DNA of 45,529 bases from Chloroflexota bacterium (GTDB lineage Bacteria; Chloroflexota; Anaerolineae; Aggregatilineales; Phototrophicaceae), in contig JAPOYU010000119.1 in assembly GCA_026706395.1 (NCBI GenBank), forward strand, positions 1-45,529. Direction: 5' to 3'. Shown in pieces: positions 7,283 through 15,459 of this stretch. The translations under genes were made by a program, and so were the position numbers. Each line of letters opens with the position of its first letter. Position 1 is the first letter of the stretch. The notes beneath the pieces were generated by a model. The model made no database searches and was not told where the DNA came from. It saw only the letters and a list, made by a program, of their open reading frames with translations.

Positions 7283-8944
7283 ATGGCAAAGCAACCTAAA
7301 TTCAAAATCACGCCGATCGGCGGATTGGGTGAAATCGGAAAGAATATGACCCTGTTCGAGTTAGGCGGCGATGGCTTCCTGATCGACTGCGGCATCATGT
7401 TCCCCGCCAACGACATGCACGGCGTCGACTATATCATCCCCGATTTCCGCTGGCTCGAGGAACGCGACGATATCAAGCTGCATGGCATCTGTTTCACCCA
7501 TGGCCACGAAGACCACATCGGCGCTGTTACCCACCTTGCCAAAGCCTTTCCCGGTCTGCCGCTTTACGCGACGCCGCTTACCGCCGGTCTTCTGCAAGTC
7601 AAGCTGAAAAACGCCCGCCTGCTCAAGTCAGCCGACATCCACACCTTTAACGCTGGCGACAAGATTCGCGTTGGCCCTTTCAAGCTCGAAAGTTTCCACG
7701 TTTGTCACAGCATCCCCGATTGCGTCGGTTATGGCATCAACACGCCCTACGGCGTCGTCGTGCACACCGGCGACTACAAATTCGACAACACCCCCGTCCA
7801 CGGCCGCAAAACCGACTACGCTCGGCTGGCCGGCTTCGCGCAGCGCGGCGTCGTCCTCCTCCTGGCCGACAGCACCAACTCCGACAAGGCCGGCTGGACC
7901 GAATCCGAAGCCGTCATCGATGGCGCCCTGGACCGCGTATTTCGGCGCGCCAATGGGCGCATTATGGTGGCCACCTTCGCCTCGCTGATCTCTCGCGTTC
8001 AGCAAGTTGTTAACGCCGCCCGCAACCACAAGCGCAAAGTTTGCATCACCGGTTACACCATGTCCGAATATGCCAAAATCGCCCGAAAACTGGGCTATCT
8101 CGATGTCGACGACGGCATGCTCGTGAACATCGGCCAAGCCCAGGCATTGCCGCCGCACAAAGTCGTCTTTATGGTGACCGGCTCCCAGGGCGAACCCTCG
8201 GCCGTATTGGGCAAACTCGCCAGTGGCCGCCATCGCCAACTCGATGTTCGCGAAGGCGATACCATCATCCTCTCCTCGCATCCCATCCCCGGCAACGAAG
8301 AAATGGTCTACCGCACCATCAACCGGCTGATCGAGCGCGGCGCCGATGTCATCTACGACGCCATCGAAGCCGTGCACGTGTCCGGGCACGCCTGCCAGGA
8401 AGAAATGCGCCTCATGCTCAATCTCACCCAGCCGAAAAACCTGATCCCCGTCCATGGCGAGATTCGCCATCTGCATCAGCACGCCAAGATCGCTGCCGAT
8501 AACGGCATCCCCGCGCAAAACGTAACTGTGATCGGGAACGGTACCACCGTTGAACTCGATGGACGCGGCGTCACCGTTGGCGAACGGCAGCCCGGCGGCT
8601 ACGTCTTTGTCGATGGCAGCGGCGTCGGCGATGTCGGACGGGCGGTCATCCGCGACCGCGAAATCCTGGCGAAAGACGGCTTTGTGCTTGTCAGCGTCAA
8701 TGTCGATCGGCACAACGGCAAACTTGTCGAAGCGCCGCGCATCGTGTCCCGCGGTTTCGTGTATCTCAAAGACGCCGAAGACTTCCTGGACCAGATCCGC
8801 GATGCCGTAACGCAAGTCATAAATCGCAACGGCCGCAATCTCAACGGCAGCCGTCAATCCATGGTCGAAGAGAGCCTGAGCAAACTCATCTACAGCGAAA
8901 CCAAACGCCGCCCGATGATATTCAGCATCGTCAACGAAGTCTAA
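7283..8944 (+). CDS. rnj: Ribonuclease J
   Basis: Metallo-beta-lactamase/beta-CASP ribonuclease with 5'-3' exonuclease and endonuclease activity in RNA processing and mRNA decay. The 553-residue product has the family length. It starts at the first strand (ITPIGGLGEIGKNM), carries the zinc motif THGHEDHIG (about residues 73-80), the HTGDYKFD motif and the ADSTNS loop, and ends with the RNase J C-terminal domain (RRPMIFSIVNEV). The beta-CASP motifs include HVSGHA and IPVHGE. GGAG lies ten bases upstream of the ATG. It is monocistronic: a 209-base gap precedes it and a 650-base gene-free stretch follows. No second RNase J paralogue is in the window. Confidence 0.96.
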   Translation: MAKQPKFKITPIGGLGEIGKNMTLFELGGDGFLIDCGIMFPANDMHGVDYIIPDFRWLEERDDIKLHGICFTHGHEDHIGAVTHLAKAFPGLPLYATPLTAGLLQVKLKNARLLKSADIHTFNAGDKIRVGPFKLESFHVCHSIPDCVGYGINTPYGVVVHTGDYKFDNTPVHGRKTDYARLAGFAQRGVVLLLADSTNSDKAGWTESEAVIDGALDRVFRRANGRIMVATFASLISRVQQVVNAARNHKRKVCITGYTMSEYAKIARKLGYLDVDDGMLVNIGQAQALPPHKVVFMVTGSQGEPSAVLGKLASGRHRQLDVREGDTIILSSHPIPGNEEMVYRTINRLIERGADVIYDAIEAVHVSGHACQEEMRLMLNLTQPKNLIPVHGEIRHLHQHAKIAADNGIPAQNVTVIGNGTTVELDGRGVTVGERQPGGYVFVDGSGVGDVGRAVIRDREILAKDGFVLVSVNVDRHNGKLVEAPRIVSRGFVYLKDAEDFLDQIRDAVTQVINRNGRNLNGSRQSMVEESLSKLIYSETKRRPMIFSIVNEV

Positions 8945-9594
8945 ACGCGCTTACGTTGTGAACCACCATCGAATCCGTCGGTGCGCCCGTATTCTTCCCC
9001 CACCCAAAATGAAATTCGTAGGGGCGAGCCACCGGCTCGCCCGCCTAACCTTCACTCTGTGTCCTCCGTGGTTAGAATATCGTTTATACGCGAACAAATA
9101 GTCGCCTTTTCCCGCCTGATTTCTGCTACACTGACTACCATGAACACCAAATCGACCATTCAGCATCTAAGCCGAAAACATGCCGCTTCTAACCCAAAAC
9201 ACAACCATTACCGCCCAAAATCCGATTTTCCGCCCGAAAAATCCCTTTGTATCCATACTGTATCGATAGGCGCTGGCAAATATCCGGCAAGATACCTCAA
9301 AAATATGTCCTCTGTTCGTCCGCTTTCCATCCTTTATTCGCTCTTTTTCGCCCTTTATCCCTCCTTTTCCGTTCAAGTTTATCGGGGGACACCACCTTGC
9401 CAACGGACTATCATGCCCTCACAATACTCCTGCAGCAACCCAACCGAGGCTGCGGCGATGCTCTTGCCTGTCGATGAAAACTCAATCCGCTCTCAGATGG
9501 CCAGATGGCCAAAAAAAGTTTTCCCGCGGCGACTCGCCCGCTGCCGGTCGCGTTTTCGCCCGACTTGCCCAATATAACTGAGGAATCCGCTTCG
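8945..9594. other. 650-base gene-free region between rnj and an ABC ATPase gene
   Basis: No convincing gene is seen here. It holds one copy of the palindromic repeat (9018-9044). Directly after that comes a TCTGTGTCCTCCGTGGTTA-like stretch. From about 9160 to 9380 it is pyrimidine-rich and low in G on the plus strand, with TTTTCGCCC, TTTATCC and CTTTATTCGC words. Near 9497 ATGGCCAG is directly followed by ATGGCCAA. It lies at the edge of the zone where strand composition switches. No canonical DnaA box (TTATCCACA or complement) was found. Confidence 0.6.
9018..9044. repeat. Dispersed palindromic repeat, copy 2
   Basis: A 27-base element with the same outer sequence as the copy at 2554-2580 (GTAGGGGCGAGC ... 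GCTCGCCCGC). The arms GGGCGAGCC / GGCTCGCCC are perfect over nine bases with a three-base loop, ACC. Centre changes relative to copy 1 preserve pairing, which suggests selection on the hairpin. Confidence 0.75.
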
Positions 9595-10302
9595 ATGAAG
9601 CAGCCGGTAATCCACGCCAGCAATATCACTCGCGAACTTAGGTTAGGCAGCCATATCGTGCATGCCTTGCGTGGCGTAAACCTGGACATTTATCCGAATG
9701 AAATGGTCGGCATCATCGGGCCTTCCGGCAGCGGCAAAAGCACCCTGCTCGGCATCATCGGCGGCTTGGACAGCCCGACAGACGGCGCCATCGCGATTGA
9801 CGGCATCGATATCACCCGAATGGGCGAAGGACAGTTGACCAACATCCGCAATCAGAAAATCGGCTTCGTTTTCCAATTCTTCAATCTGATCCCGACTTTG
9901 ACCGCGCTTGAGAATGTCGCCCTGCCGATCGAATTCGCCCAAGAGCGCCGGCACAAGCCTTTTGAACGGGCGAAGGCCTTGCTTGATCTGCTTGGGCTGG
10001 GCGGCCGTTTTCACCACCGCCCAAACGAACTCAGCGGCGGCCAGCAGCAGCGTGTCGCCATCGCCCGCGCCCTCGCCAACGATCCGCCGATTCTCCTGGC
10101 GGACGAGCCAACCGGCAATCTCGATTCCCGTTCCGGCGAGACCGTGCTCGAGGCGCTGTCCAATATCCGCGACGAGAATGGCACAACCGTCGTCTTGGTG
10201 ACGCATGACCAGTCTCTTGCGGAGCGGATGGATCGTGTTTTGACCCTTGTAGACGGCAGAATTGAGCCGGTAAACGGCTCAGGGGGAATCGGCGGCAAAT
10301 GA
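9595..10302 (+). CDS. ABC transporter ATP-binding protein, LolD/MacB-like
   Basis: Cytoplasmic ATPase of an ABC exporter or lipoprotein/mechanotransmission-type system. The 235-residue product has all nucleotide-binding motifs: Walker A GPSGSGKST (42-50), a Q-loop in FVFQFFNLIPTLTALENVALP (the FFNL.P.LTA.ENV string typical of MacB/LolD/FtsE relatives), signature LSGGQQQRVAIARAL, Walker B ILLADEPTGNLD and the switch His in VTHD. ATG 9595 is preferred because GAGGA lies ten bases upstream; the frame is open back to 9505 without family similarity. No permease gene is adjacent, so the partner and substrate are unknown. Confidence 0.9.
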   Translation: MKQPVIHASNITRELRLGSHIVHALRGVNLDIYPNEMVGIIGPSGSGKSTLLGIIGGLDSPTDGAIAIDGIDITRMGEGQLTNIRNQKIGFVFQFFNLIPTLTALENVALPIEFAQERRHKPFERAKALLDLLGLGGRFHHRPNELSGGQQQRVAIARALANDPPILLADEPTGNLDSRSGETVLEALSNIRDENGTTVVLVTHDQSLAERMDRVLTLVDGRIEPVNGSGGIGGK

Positions 10303-10424
10303 CACTCAATCCGCGGCAAACTGACATGCGTTTGCGCCGAATTGGCGGCTATCGCACAAGTGTTGGGGTTGCCGTCTCGCGCTATATTCGGCTGCAAATG
10401 GTGACGCTTCAATGAGGATATCCG

Positions 10425-10976
10425 ATGGCTGACGAATTCTATTCTGTCGAAGTTGCCGGGATCAAGCGCGATCTGCCGCTGATGGCAATCAAACCCGGCG
10501 TGAAGATCGCTATCCTCAATATTCTGGGTGACTACGAGTTCGTCAACGCGGCAAGCGCCGAACTTGCCGGGATGCTTGCCGGCCGCGGCATAGACGTGCT
10601 GGTGACGGCGGAGGCGAAGTCGATCCCGCTGGCGCACGCCTTGAGCACGGCGATGAAGCTGCCCTACGCCGTCCTGCGCAAGACTCACAAGCCCTATATG
10701 GGCGATGCCCTGCAAAGCGAGACATTGAGCATAACCACCGGCAAGCCGCAGACCTTGTTCCTGGACGAGAAGGATCGTCGCTTGGTGGCGGGAAAGCGCA
10801 TCGCGATCATCGACGATGTGATTTCCACCGGCAGCACACTGCAAGGCATGCGCCTGATCATGGATAAGGCGGGCGCGCAGGTCGTGGCGGAAGCGGCCAT
10901 TTTCACCGAAGGCGACCGGGCCCGGTGGTACGATATCGTCGCCCTCGGTCACTTGCCCGTCTGGGTGGAAGACTGA
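10425..10976 (+). CDS. Phosphoribosyltransferase family protein (Apt-like)
   Basis: Type I PRTase fold enzyme, probably for purine salvage, related to adenine phosphoribosyltransferase but not clearly that enzyme. The 183-residue product has the PRPP-binding loop RIAIIDDVISTGSTLQG (about 125-141), a TAEAKSIPLAHAL segment that parallels the TAESKG.PLA motif of Apt-like proteins, and KTHKPYM near residue 87-92, resembling the flexible loop. GAGG lies about seven bases before the ATG. A weak TATATT box is present about 40 bases upstream. comEA follows after 67 bases in the same direction. The base specificity cannot be read from the sequence. Confidence 0.85.
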   Translation: MADEFYSVEVAGIKRDLPLMAIKPGVKIAILNILGDYEFVNAASAELAGMLAGRGIDVLVTAEAKSIPLAHALSTAMKLPYAVLRKTHKPYMGDALQSETLSITTGKPQTLFLDEKDRRLVAGKRIAIIDDVISTGSTLQGMRLIMDKAGAQVVAEAAIFTEGDRARWYDIVALGHLPVWVED

Positions 10977-11043
10977 CCTTTGACCTCAAAAAGACTCCTG
11001 CTATTGTTGCAGCAATTGTTATCTCACAGTAGGAAATTACAAT

Positions 11044-11634
11044 ATGTCGACATCGACGACTTCCTGGTCGTATGTGATTGTCTTCCTTGTCTTGATCATC
11101 CTCATCGCCATCAGTGGCGCGGTGTTGCTGCGTTCCCGGCCCAAGCCCGTCCTCATCGAGATTCATCCGCCCGCGCCCACATCGACGCCCCTGCCGACGC
11201 CCACACCCGCGCCGATAACCGTTTATGTGACGGGCGCCGTCACCGGGCCAGACCAACTCTATGAGCTGCCGCATGGCAGTCGCGTATCAGACGCTGTGGC
11301 GGCTGCCGGCGGTTTGCTGGAAGGCGCGAATCGGACGCTCGTAAACCTGGCGGCTGTACTGCGAGACGGCGACCAGGTCCACGTGCCATTCGCAGACGCT
11401 GCCGCCGAAGCGATAGACCTGCCGACGCCGCCTGGCGGGGAGCGTGTTTACATCAATTCCGCGACGCAAGCGGAGTTGGAAACCCTGCCCGGAGTCGGAC
11501 CGGCGCTGGCGCAGCGGATCATCGACTATCGCGAACTCGTGGGGACCTTCGACACTCTGGATGACTTGGACAAAGTCTCGGGAATAGGGCCGGCCACGCT
11601 CGAAGGACTGAAGGATTTGCTCGCCTTCGATTAG
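11044..11634 (+). CDS. comEA: ComEA-type DNA-binding protein with SLBB and helix-hairpin-helix domains
   Basis: Membrane-anchored double-strand DNA receptor of the competence uptake machinery. The 196-residue product has an N-terminal transmembrane helix (about 8-29), a Pro/Thr-rich linker (PAPTSTPLPTPTPAP), a SLBB domain beginning ITVYVTGAVTGPDQLYELP, and a C-terminal pair of helix-hairpin-helix motifs (YINSATQAELETLPGVGPALAQRIIDYR, then LDKVSGIGPATLEGLKDLL). This order is that of Gram-positive ComEA. AGGA lies nine bases before the ATG. Its TAG overlaps the stop codon of the convergent ABC ATPase gene. comEC is not in the window, so competence cannot be concluded. Confidence 0.9.
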   Translation: MSTSTTSWSYVIVFLVLIILIAISGAVLLRSRPKPVLIEIHPPAPTSTPLPTPTPAPITVYVTGAVTGPDQLYELPHGSRVSDAVAAAGGLLEGANRTLVNLAAVLRDGDQVHVPFADAAAEAIDLPTPPGGERVYINSATQAELETLPGVGPALAQRIIDYRELVGTFDTLDDLDKVSGIGPATLEGLKDLLAFD

Positions 11635-12716
11635 CGGATGCGCTCGCCGGAGTTGGCATCGAAGAAGAAGGCGCGCTTCCAGTCAAGGCGGCAGTAGATC
11701 GTGTCGCCGGGTTCGTTCTGCGCTTCCAGCGGGGCTTGGAGGCGCCAGCGCCGCTTTCGCAGCCAGACTTCCAGCAGCGTATGCTTCTCGGCATAAAAGG
11801 GTGTAGCGCGCTCGATGACAGCGGGGATGCCGGTATGGGCGTCGCAGAGGTGGATATGCTCCGGGCGTATCCCGACGATGACCTCCGCGCCGTTTGGGCG
11901 GAAGCGCGGCAGCGGCGCTCGGCCCATATAGCTGCCGTCCCATTCGCCGTCGCTGACCCGGCCCCAGAAGGAGTTGATGGTCGGCGTGCCAAGAAACTCG
12001 GCGACGAAGAGGCTGTTGGGGTCATCGTGCAGCGCCTCGTAAGCCCCTGACTGGATGATGCGCCCGGCATTGATAACCACGATGCGGTCGGCGACGCTCA
12101 TCGCTTCAACTTGGTCATGCGTGACGTAGATCAAGGTAACGTTGAACTCCTGAATCAGGCGCTTGAGCTCGACGCGAGCCTGGGCGCGGAACTTGGCGTC
12201 GAGGTTGGCAAAGGGCTCGTCGAAGAGCAGCAATTCGAGGTCGCGGGCGAAGGCGCGCGCGATAGAAACGCGCTGCTTCTCGCCACCGGAGAGATGACGC
12301 GGGAAGCGGCCCATGAGGCTTTCGATATCGACGCCGGTAATGTTGGCGACCGTTTCTACATGCGCAGGGACTTCCTCTTCGCGGTCGCGCAGGCGCAGGA
12401 AAAACCCGACGGTCTTGCGGCTCTCCCAATGTGGAATCAGGACATAGTTTTGGAAGACCATGCCGATGCCGCGGTCTTCGATCGGGATGTCATCGAGCGG
12501 TATGTTGTTGTAGAGGATGATGCCGCTGTCCGGCTGGTCCAAACCGGCGATCAGGCGGAGCAAGGTGGTCTTGCCGCAGCCGGAGGGACCCAGCAGCACA
12601 ACCGCCTCGCCATCTCCGACGTGCAAGTTGAAGTCTTTGATCGCCAGAACTGGTGTGAGCTTCCTGCTTTTGTCGAAGAAGGTCTTGTTGACGTCTTTGA
12701 GCGTGATCGTGCGCAT
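11631..12716 (-). CDS. Carbohydrate-type ABC transporter ATP-binding protein (MalK/UgpC/MsmX-like)
   Basis: ATPase subunit of a CUT1-type sugar importer. The 361-residue product has Walker A GPSGCGKTT (43-51), Q-loop MVFQNYVLIPHWES, signature LSGGEKQRVSIARA, Walker B LLLFDEPFANLD, switch VTHDQVEAM, and a C-terminal TOBE/regulatory region starting near EFLGTPTINSFWG with GIRPEHI. The usual Y in the Q-loop region and the late TOBE motifs are kept. ATG 12716 is used because the family begins at ITLKDVNK; ATG 12734 is an alternative, and the frame is open to 12860 without similarity. No permease or sugar-binding protein is adjacent, so it may be a shared ATPase like MsmX. Its stop overlaps the comEA stop tail to tail. 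Confidence 0.9.
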   Translation of the reverse strand: MRTITLKDVNKTFFDKSRKLTPVLAIKDFNLHVGDGEAVVLLGPSGCGKTTLLRLIAGLDQPDSGIILYNNIPLDDIPIEDRGIGMVFQNYVLIPHWESRKTVGFFLRLRDREEEVPAHVETVANITGVDIESLMGRFPRHLSGGEKQRVSIARAFARDLELLLFDEPFANLDAKFRAQARVELKRLIQEFNVTLIYVTHDQVEAMSVADRIVVINAGRIIQSGAYEALHDDPNSLFVAEFLGTPTINSFWGRVSDGEWDGSYMGRAPLPRFRPNGAEVIVGIRPEHIHLCDAHTGIPAVIERATPFYAEKHTLLEVWLRKRRWRLQAPLEAQNEPGDTIYCRLDWKRAFFFDANSGERIR

Positions 12717-13017
12717 GGCAGCGCTTTCCGCCATGAGTGATGGTCTCAAGCATAACACATATGCCGGGCAATATCGGGAAAGCAACCCGAACCACCGCAA
12801 GCCGTCCTCCAAACCGGCGACGGCAGGACCTGCGTCCGACTCGCCACTGCGCGTAGACACTGCAGGTCAGTCGCCCCTGCGGATTATTTTGGGAGTGGGG
12901 AATACGGGATTGCGTTTACAGATGTGACCGGATGTATGGAATTGTTGCCGGCCGCTGATGTATACTGAATGAGTACGTTCGGTGAAAGCTAGTTGCAATA
13001 CGGCATGGAGAAGGGCA
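12717..13017. other. Divergent intergenic region between the sugar ABC ATPase and lipA
   Basis: About 300 bases without a gene. Positions 12861-12882 carry, on the minus strand, GCAGGGGCGACTGACCTGCA, which shares its first ten bases except one with the repeats at 2554 and 9018, so it may be a decayed relative. A TATACT box at 12961-12966 lies in front of lipA. Confidence 0.45.
12961..12966 (+). promoter_or_regulatory. Possible -10 box of lipA
   Basis: TATACT, matching the -10 consensus at five of six positions, lies about 50 bases before the preferred lipA start. No convincing -35 box is found at 16-18 bases. A start at GTG 12982 would leave almost no leader after this box, which favours the later TTG start. 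Confidence 0.35.
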
Positions 13018-13983
13018 TTGACAACAACGATTGAGCCGGACCTGATCCCGGTCACTACCGCCACGGATTGGCAACCTGATCCGAAGACGCCGCGCCGCCG
13101 TCCACCCTGGATCCGCGTTAGAGCGCCCAGCGGCGAGAGCTATGAGCAGGTGCGCGAGCTGATGCGCAGCAAGACCTTGCATACGGTCTGCGAAGAGGCG
13201 CAGTGCCCTAACCTGGGCGAGTGCTGGGGCAAGGGCACGGCCACGTTTTTGATGCTGGGCGATACCTGCACGCGCAGCTGCGGCTTCTGTGATATCAAGA
13301 CCGGACGCCCAAGCCCTTTGGACTGGGGCGAGCCCAATCGGATCGCCGAGAGTGTGCGGGCGATGGGATTGCAGCACGTGGTCATCACGAGTGTCAATCG
13401 CGATGAGCGCGCGGATGGCGGCGCGCCGCTATTCGCCATGGTCATTCGGCGCATACGCCAACTGCAACCCGGCTGCTCGATTGAAGTGCTGATTCCTGAC
13501 TTCAAGGGGAACGAGCTGGCCCTGCGGGTCGTGATGGACGCCCAGCCGGAGATTCTCAATCACAATGTTGAGACGGTGCCGCGGCTGTTCAAGCGCGTTC
13601 AGCCGCAAGACCGCTATGACTGGGCGATGGCGACATTGCGCAATGCCAAGCAGATGGATCCGCTGGTTCTGACCAAGAGCGGGATCATGCTCGGCCTGGG
13701 CGAGACCATCGGCGAGGTTTTGGAAACGATGGCGGACCTGGTCGACATCGGCGTGGATATTCTGACCCTGGGGCAATATCTCCAGCCCAGCAAACGTCAT
13801 TTGCCCATTGAGCGGTATTATACGCCGGCGGAGTTTGACGGCTTGCGCGAGCAGGGCTTGGAGATGGGCTTTAAGTGGGTGGAGAGCGGTCCTCTGGTGC
13901 GCAGCAGTTATCGGGCGGCGGAGCAGGTTCGGGCATTATCCGAGCTCGACCATTTTCACCTGCACGCTGCCAGAAACGGCTAA
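13018..13983 (+). CDS. lipA: Lipoyl synthase
   Basis: Radical SAM enzyme that inserts two sulfur atoms into octanoyl groups on lipoyl domains of 2-oxoacid dehydrogenases and the glycine cleavage H protein. Counting from TTG 13018 (321 residues), the auxiliary cluster ligands are C58, C63 and C69 ([12 protein letters not shown]). The radical SAM CX3CX2C is C84, C88 and C91 (CTRSCGFC). The auxiliary-cluster serine lies in the C-terminal RSSY (about 295-298). Family motifs such as [28 protein letters not shown] and [10 protein letters not shown] are intact. TTG is preferred because GGAGAAGG sits just upstream; a GTG at 12982 would add 12 residues. lipB is not adjacent. Confidence 0.95.
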   Translation: MTTTIEPDLIPVTTATDWQPDPKTPRRRPPWIRVRAPSGESYEQVRELMRSKTLHTVCEEAQCPNLGECWGKGTATFLMLGDTCTRSCGFCDIKTGRPSPLDWGEPNRIAESVRAMGLQHVVITSVNRDERADGGAPLFAMVIRRIRQLQPGCSIEVLIPDFKGNELALRVVMDAQPEILNHNVETVPRLFKRVQPQDRYDWAMATLRNAKQMDPLVLTKSGIMLGLGETIGEVLETMADLVDIGVDILTLGQYLQPSKRHLPIERYYTPAEFDGLREQGLEMGFKWVESGPLVRSSYRAAEQVRALSELDHFHLHAARNG

Positions 13984-14062
13984 GTGATGCCAGGCTTGAA
14001 TGACAGGTGTAGAAGCAGAGAACAGAAGAGTCGCAGGGTTTGCAGATAACAGAGGGAAGAAC

Positions 14063-14620
14063 ATGAGCGCGTTTTTCGCCAATCGCCGGGGTCAAGCGGA
14101 AGTCGAAACCGAAGAGACGGTGACGGTTATGCCGGCGGGCCGCCCGGTCGGGTTCGACACCGTCGTCGGTTCAAATACACAGTTCGAAGGCAGTTTTGCC
14201 AGTTCCGGCAACGTGCGCATGGACGGAAAGTTTGCCGGGTCGCTGGAGATCAGCGGCAATATCCTGGTCGGTGAATCGGCGGATATCCGCGCCGACATCA
14301 ACGCGCGGAACATCTCGATCGCCGGCACCGTGCGTGGCAATGTCACCGGCAACAAGGTGCAATTGCTGAGGACCGGACGCATCTGGGGTGATATCAGCGC
14401 GTCGGCTTTGACAACCGAGGAAGGCGCATTCATTGATGGCAAGATTACAATGGTGGGGCATGACGCCACCCGTCCGCCGACCGATGACGAAGTGATTGAG
14501 CATGAGCTGGCCCTGGAAGAGATGGACGGCGAGTCAACAGACGAGGACGATGCGAGCGCAGAAGTCGATGTTGAAACAACAGAGCCAGAAGAGGCATCTG
14601 AGGCGAGCAAGAAAGAGTAG
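14063..14620 (+). CDS. Bactofilin family polymer-forming cytoskeletal protein
   Basis: Self-assembling beta-helical cytoskeletal protein that forms filaments or patches at the membrane. The 185-residue product has the bactofilin (DUF583) core of repeating short beta strands, about residues 30-125: FDTVVGSNTQFEGSFASSGNV, RMDGKFAGSLEISGNILVGESADIRADINARNISIAGTVRGNVTG and the LLRTGRIWGDISA turn. A flexible N-terminus precedes it. The last 45 or so residues are strongly acidic (Glu/Asp/Ser/Thr-rich). ATG 14063 is chosen for the GAGGGAAG just upstream; the frame is open to 14000. It follows lipA after 79 bases, with no evident functional link. A role in cell shape or surface-polymer localisation is inference from the family. 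Confidence 0.9.
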   Translation: MSAFFANRRGQAEVETEETVTVMPAGRPVGFDTVVGSNTQFEGSFASSGNVRMDGKFAGSLEISGNILVGESADIRADINARNISIAGTVRGNVTGNKVQLLRTGRIWGDISASALTTEEGAFIDGKITMVGHDATRPPTDDEVIEHELALEEMDGESTDEDDASAEVDVETTEPEEASEASKKE

Positions 14621-14661
14621 TTCGGCCCAATCGTGGCTGCCCAGGGGCTATACCCGTCTGG

Positions 14662-15432
14662 CTAAATGGAGCCTACACTCAGACCGCCGTCGAGGACGAA
14701 TACAGCGCCGGTGGTGAAGTCGGACGCGGGCGAAGCGAGAAATTGAGCGATGCCGGTGAAGTCCACGGGTTGGCCGATGCGACCGGCCGGCATCTGAGCC
14801 AATATGCCGGCCAGCAAGTCTTCATTTGCCCAGAGCGCTTGAGCGAACTTCGTTTGCGCCAAACCTGGCGCGATGGCATTGACCTGGATGTTGTCAGCGC
14901 CTAATTCCATCGCCAGCGTTTTAGTCAAGCTGATGACAGCGGCTTTGGTGATGCTGTAGATGCCTTGGTAGCGGCCGGGATTAAGGCCGACGATCGACGC
15001 GACATTGATGATCTTGCCGCCGCCGCCCGCGCGCATCGCTTTCACCGCCGCCTGCGTCAGCCAGACATTGCCCATCAGATTGACGTCCAGCGTCTTGCGC
15101 CAATAGCTGTCGTCGGCCTCGAGCAGCGTGCCGAAGTGTGGGTTGGTCGCCGCGTTGTTGACCAGGATATCGAGCTTGTCGTAGTGTCCCAGCGTCTGCT
15201 CGACCAAGGCTTGCAGCGCCTCTTTATCACCATTGTGCGCAGCTATGGCGGCAGCGTCTCCACCTCCCGCGCGAATCTCGTCCGCCACATCGTCGAGGGC
15301 GTCTTGCTTGCGGCTGGCGAGGACTACCTTCGCGCCCGCGCAGGCGTATTGCTTTGCGATAGCTTTGCCGATGCCGCGCGAGGCGCCGGTGACGATAGCG
15401 ACGCGCCCGGACAAATCAAACAGGTCAGACAT
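14662..15432 (-). CDS. SDR family NAD(P)-dependent oxidoreductase (FabG-like)
   Basis: Classical short-chain dehydrogenase/reductase of 256 residues. It has the Rossmann nucleotide motif TGASRGIG (15-22), NNAA near 92-95, the catalytic S146, Y159 and K163 (NVASIVGL...YSITK), and the PG motif in AIAPGLAQTKF. Arg at the end of the second strand (ASRKQD) suggests NADP preference. It ends with FLDG-like VLDGGLSVGSI. The real substrate cannot be deduced, although the FabG/DHRS4-like core suggests a 3-oxoacyl or simple ketone/alcohol substrate. It is the last minus-strand gene of the polysaccharide block, 27 bases after the Wzz-like gene, and may be cotranscribed with it. Confidence 0.88.
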   Translation of the reverse strand: MSDLFDLSGRVAIVTGASRGIGKAIAKQYACAGAKVVLASRKQDALDDVADEIRAGGGDAAAIAAHNGDKEALQALVEQTLGHYDKLDILVNNAATNPHFGTLLEADDSYWRKTLDVNLMGNVWLTQAAVKAMRAGGGGKIINVASIVGLNPGRYQGIYSITKAAVISLTKTLAMELGADNIQVNAIAPGLAQTKFAQALWANEDLLAGILAQMPAGRIGQPVDFTGIAQFLASPASDFTTGAVFVLDGGLSVGSI

Positions 15433-15459
15433 GGCGGGCTTCCTGTATCTGTCGGAGAA

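Noticed and set aside
7628..8857. A 409-codon open frame antisense to RNase J
   Set aside because: It has an Ala/Val/Asp-rich composition typical of the reverse complement of a GC-rich gene, no recognisable motif, and the opposite strand encodes an unambiguous RNase J.
9011..9044. Possible CRISPR repeat or transposon end
   Set aside because: Only two copies are present, 6.4 kb apart, with no spacers, no target-site duplication and no cas or transposase genes.
9167..9403. A 78-codon minus-strand frame with a short hydrophobic end
   Set aside because: It is Lys/Arg/Gly-rich because of the purine-rich strand; the hydrophobic stretch is too short and there is no Shine-Dalgarno.
8981..9577. A 198-codon open frame across the gene-free region
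   Set aside because: It runs through the palindromic repeat and the pyrimidine tract, lacks a ribosome-binding site, and shows no family similarity.
10011..10952. A 313-codon open frame antisense to the ABC ATPase and phosphoribosyltransferase genes
   Set aside because: It spans two well-supported genes and their spacer with no motif of its own.
12111..12740. A 209-codon open frame antisense to the sugar-type ABC ATPase
   Set aside because: The minus strand has all ABC motifs in order, so this is a shadow frame.
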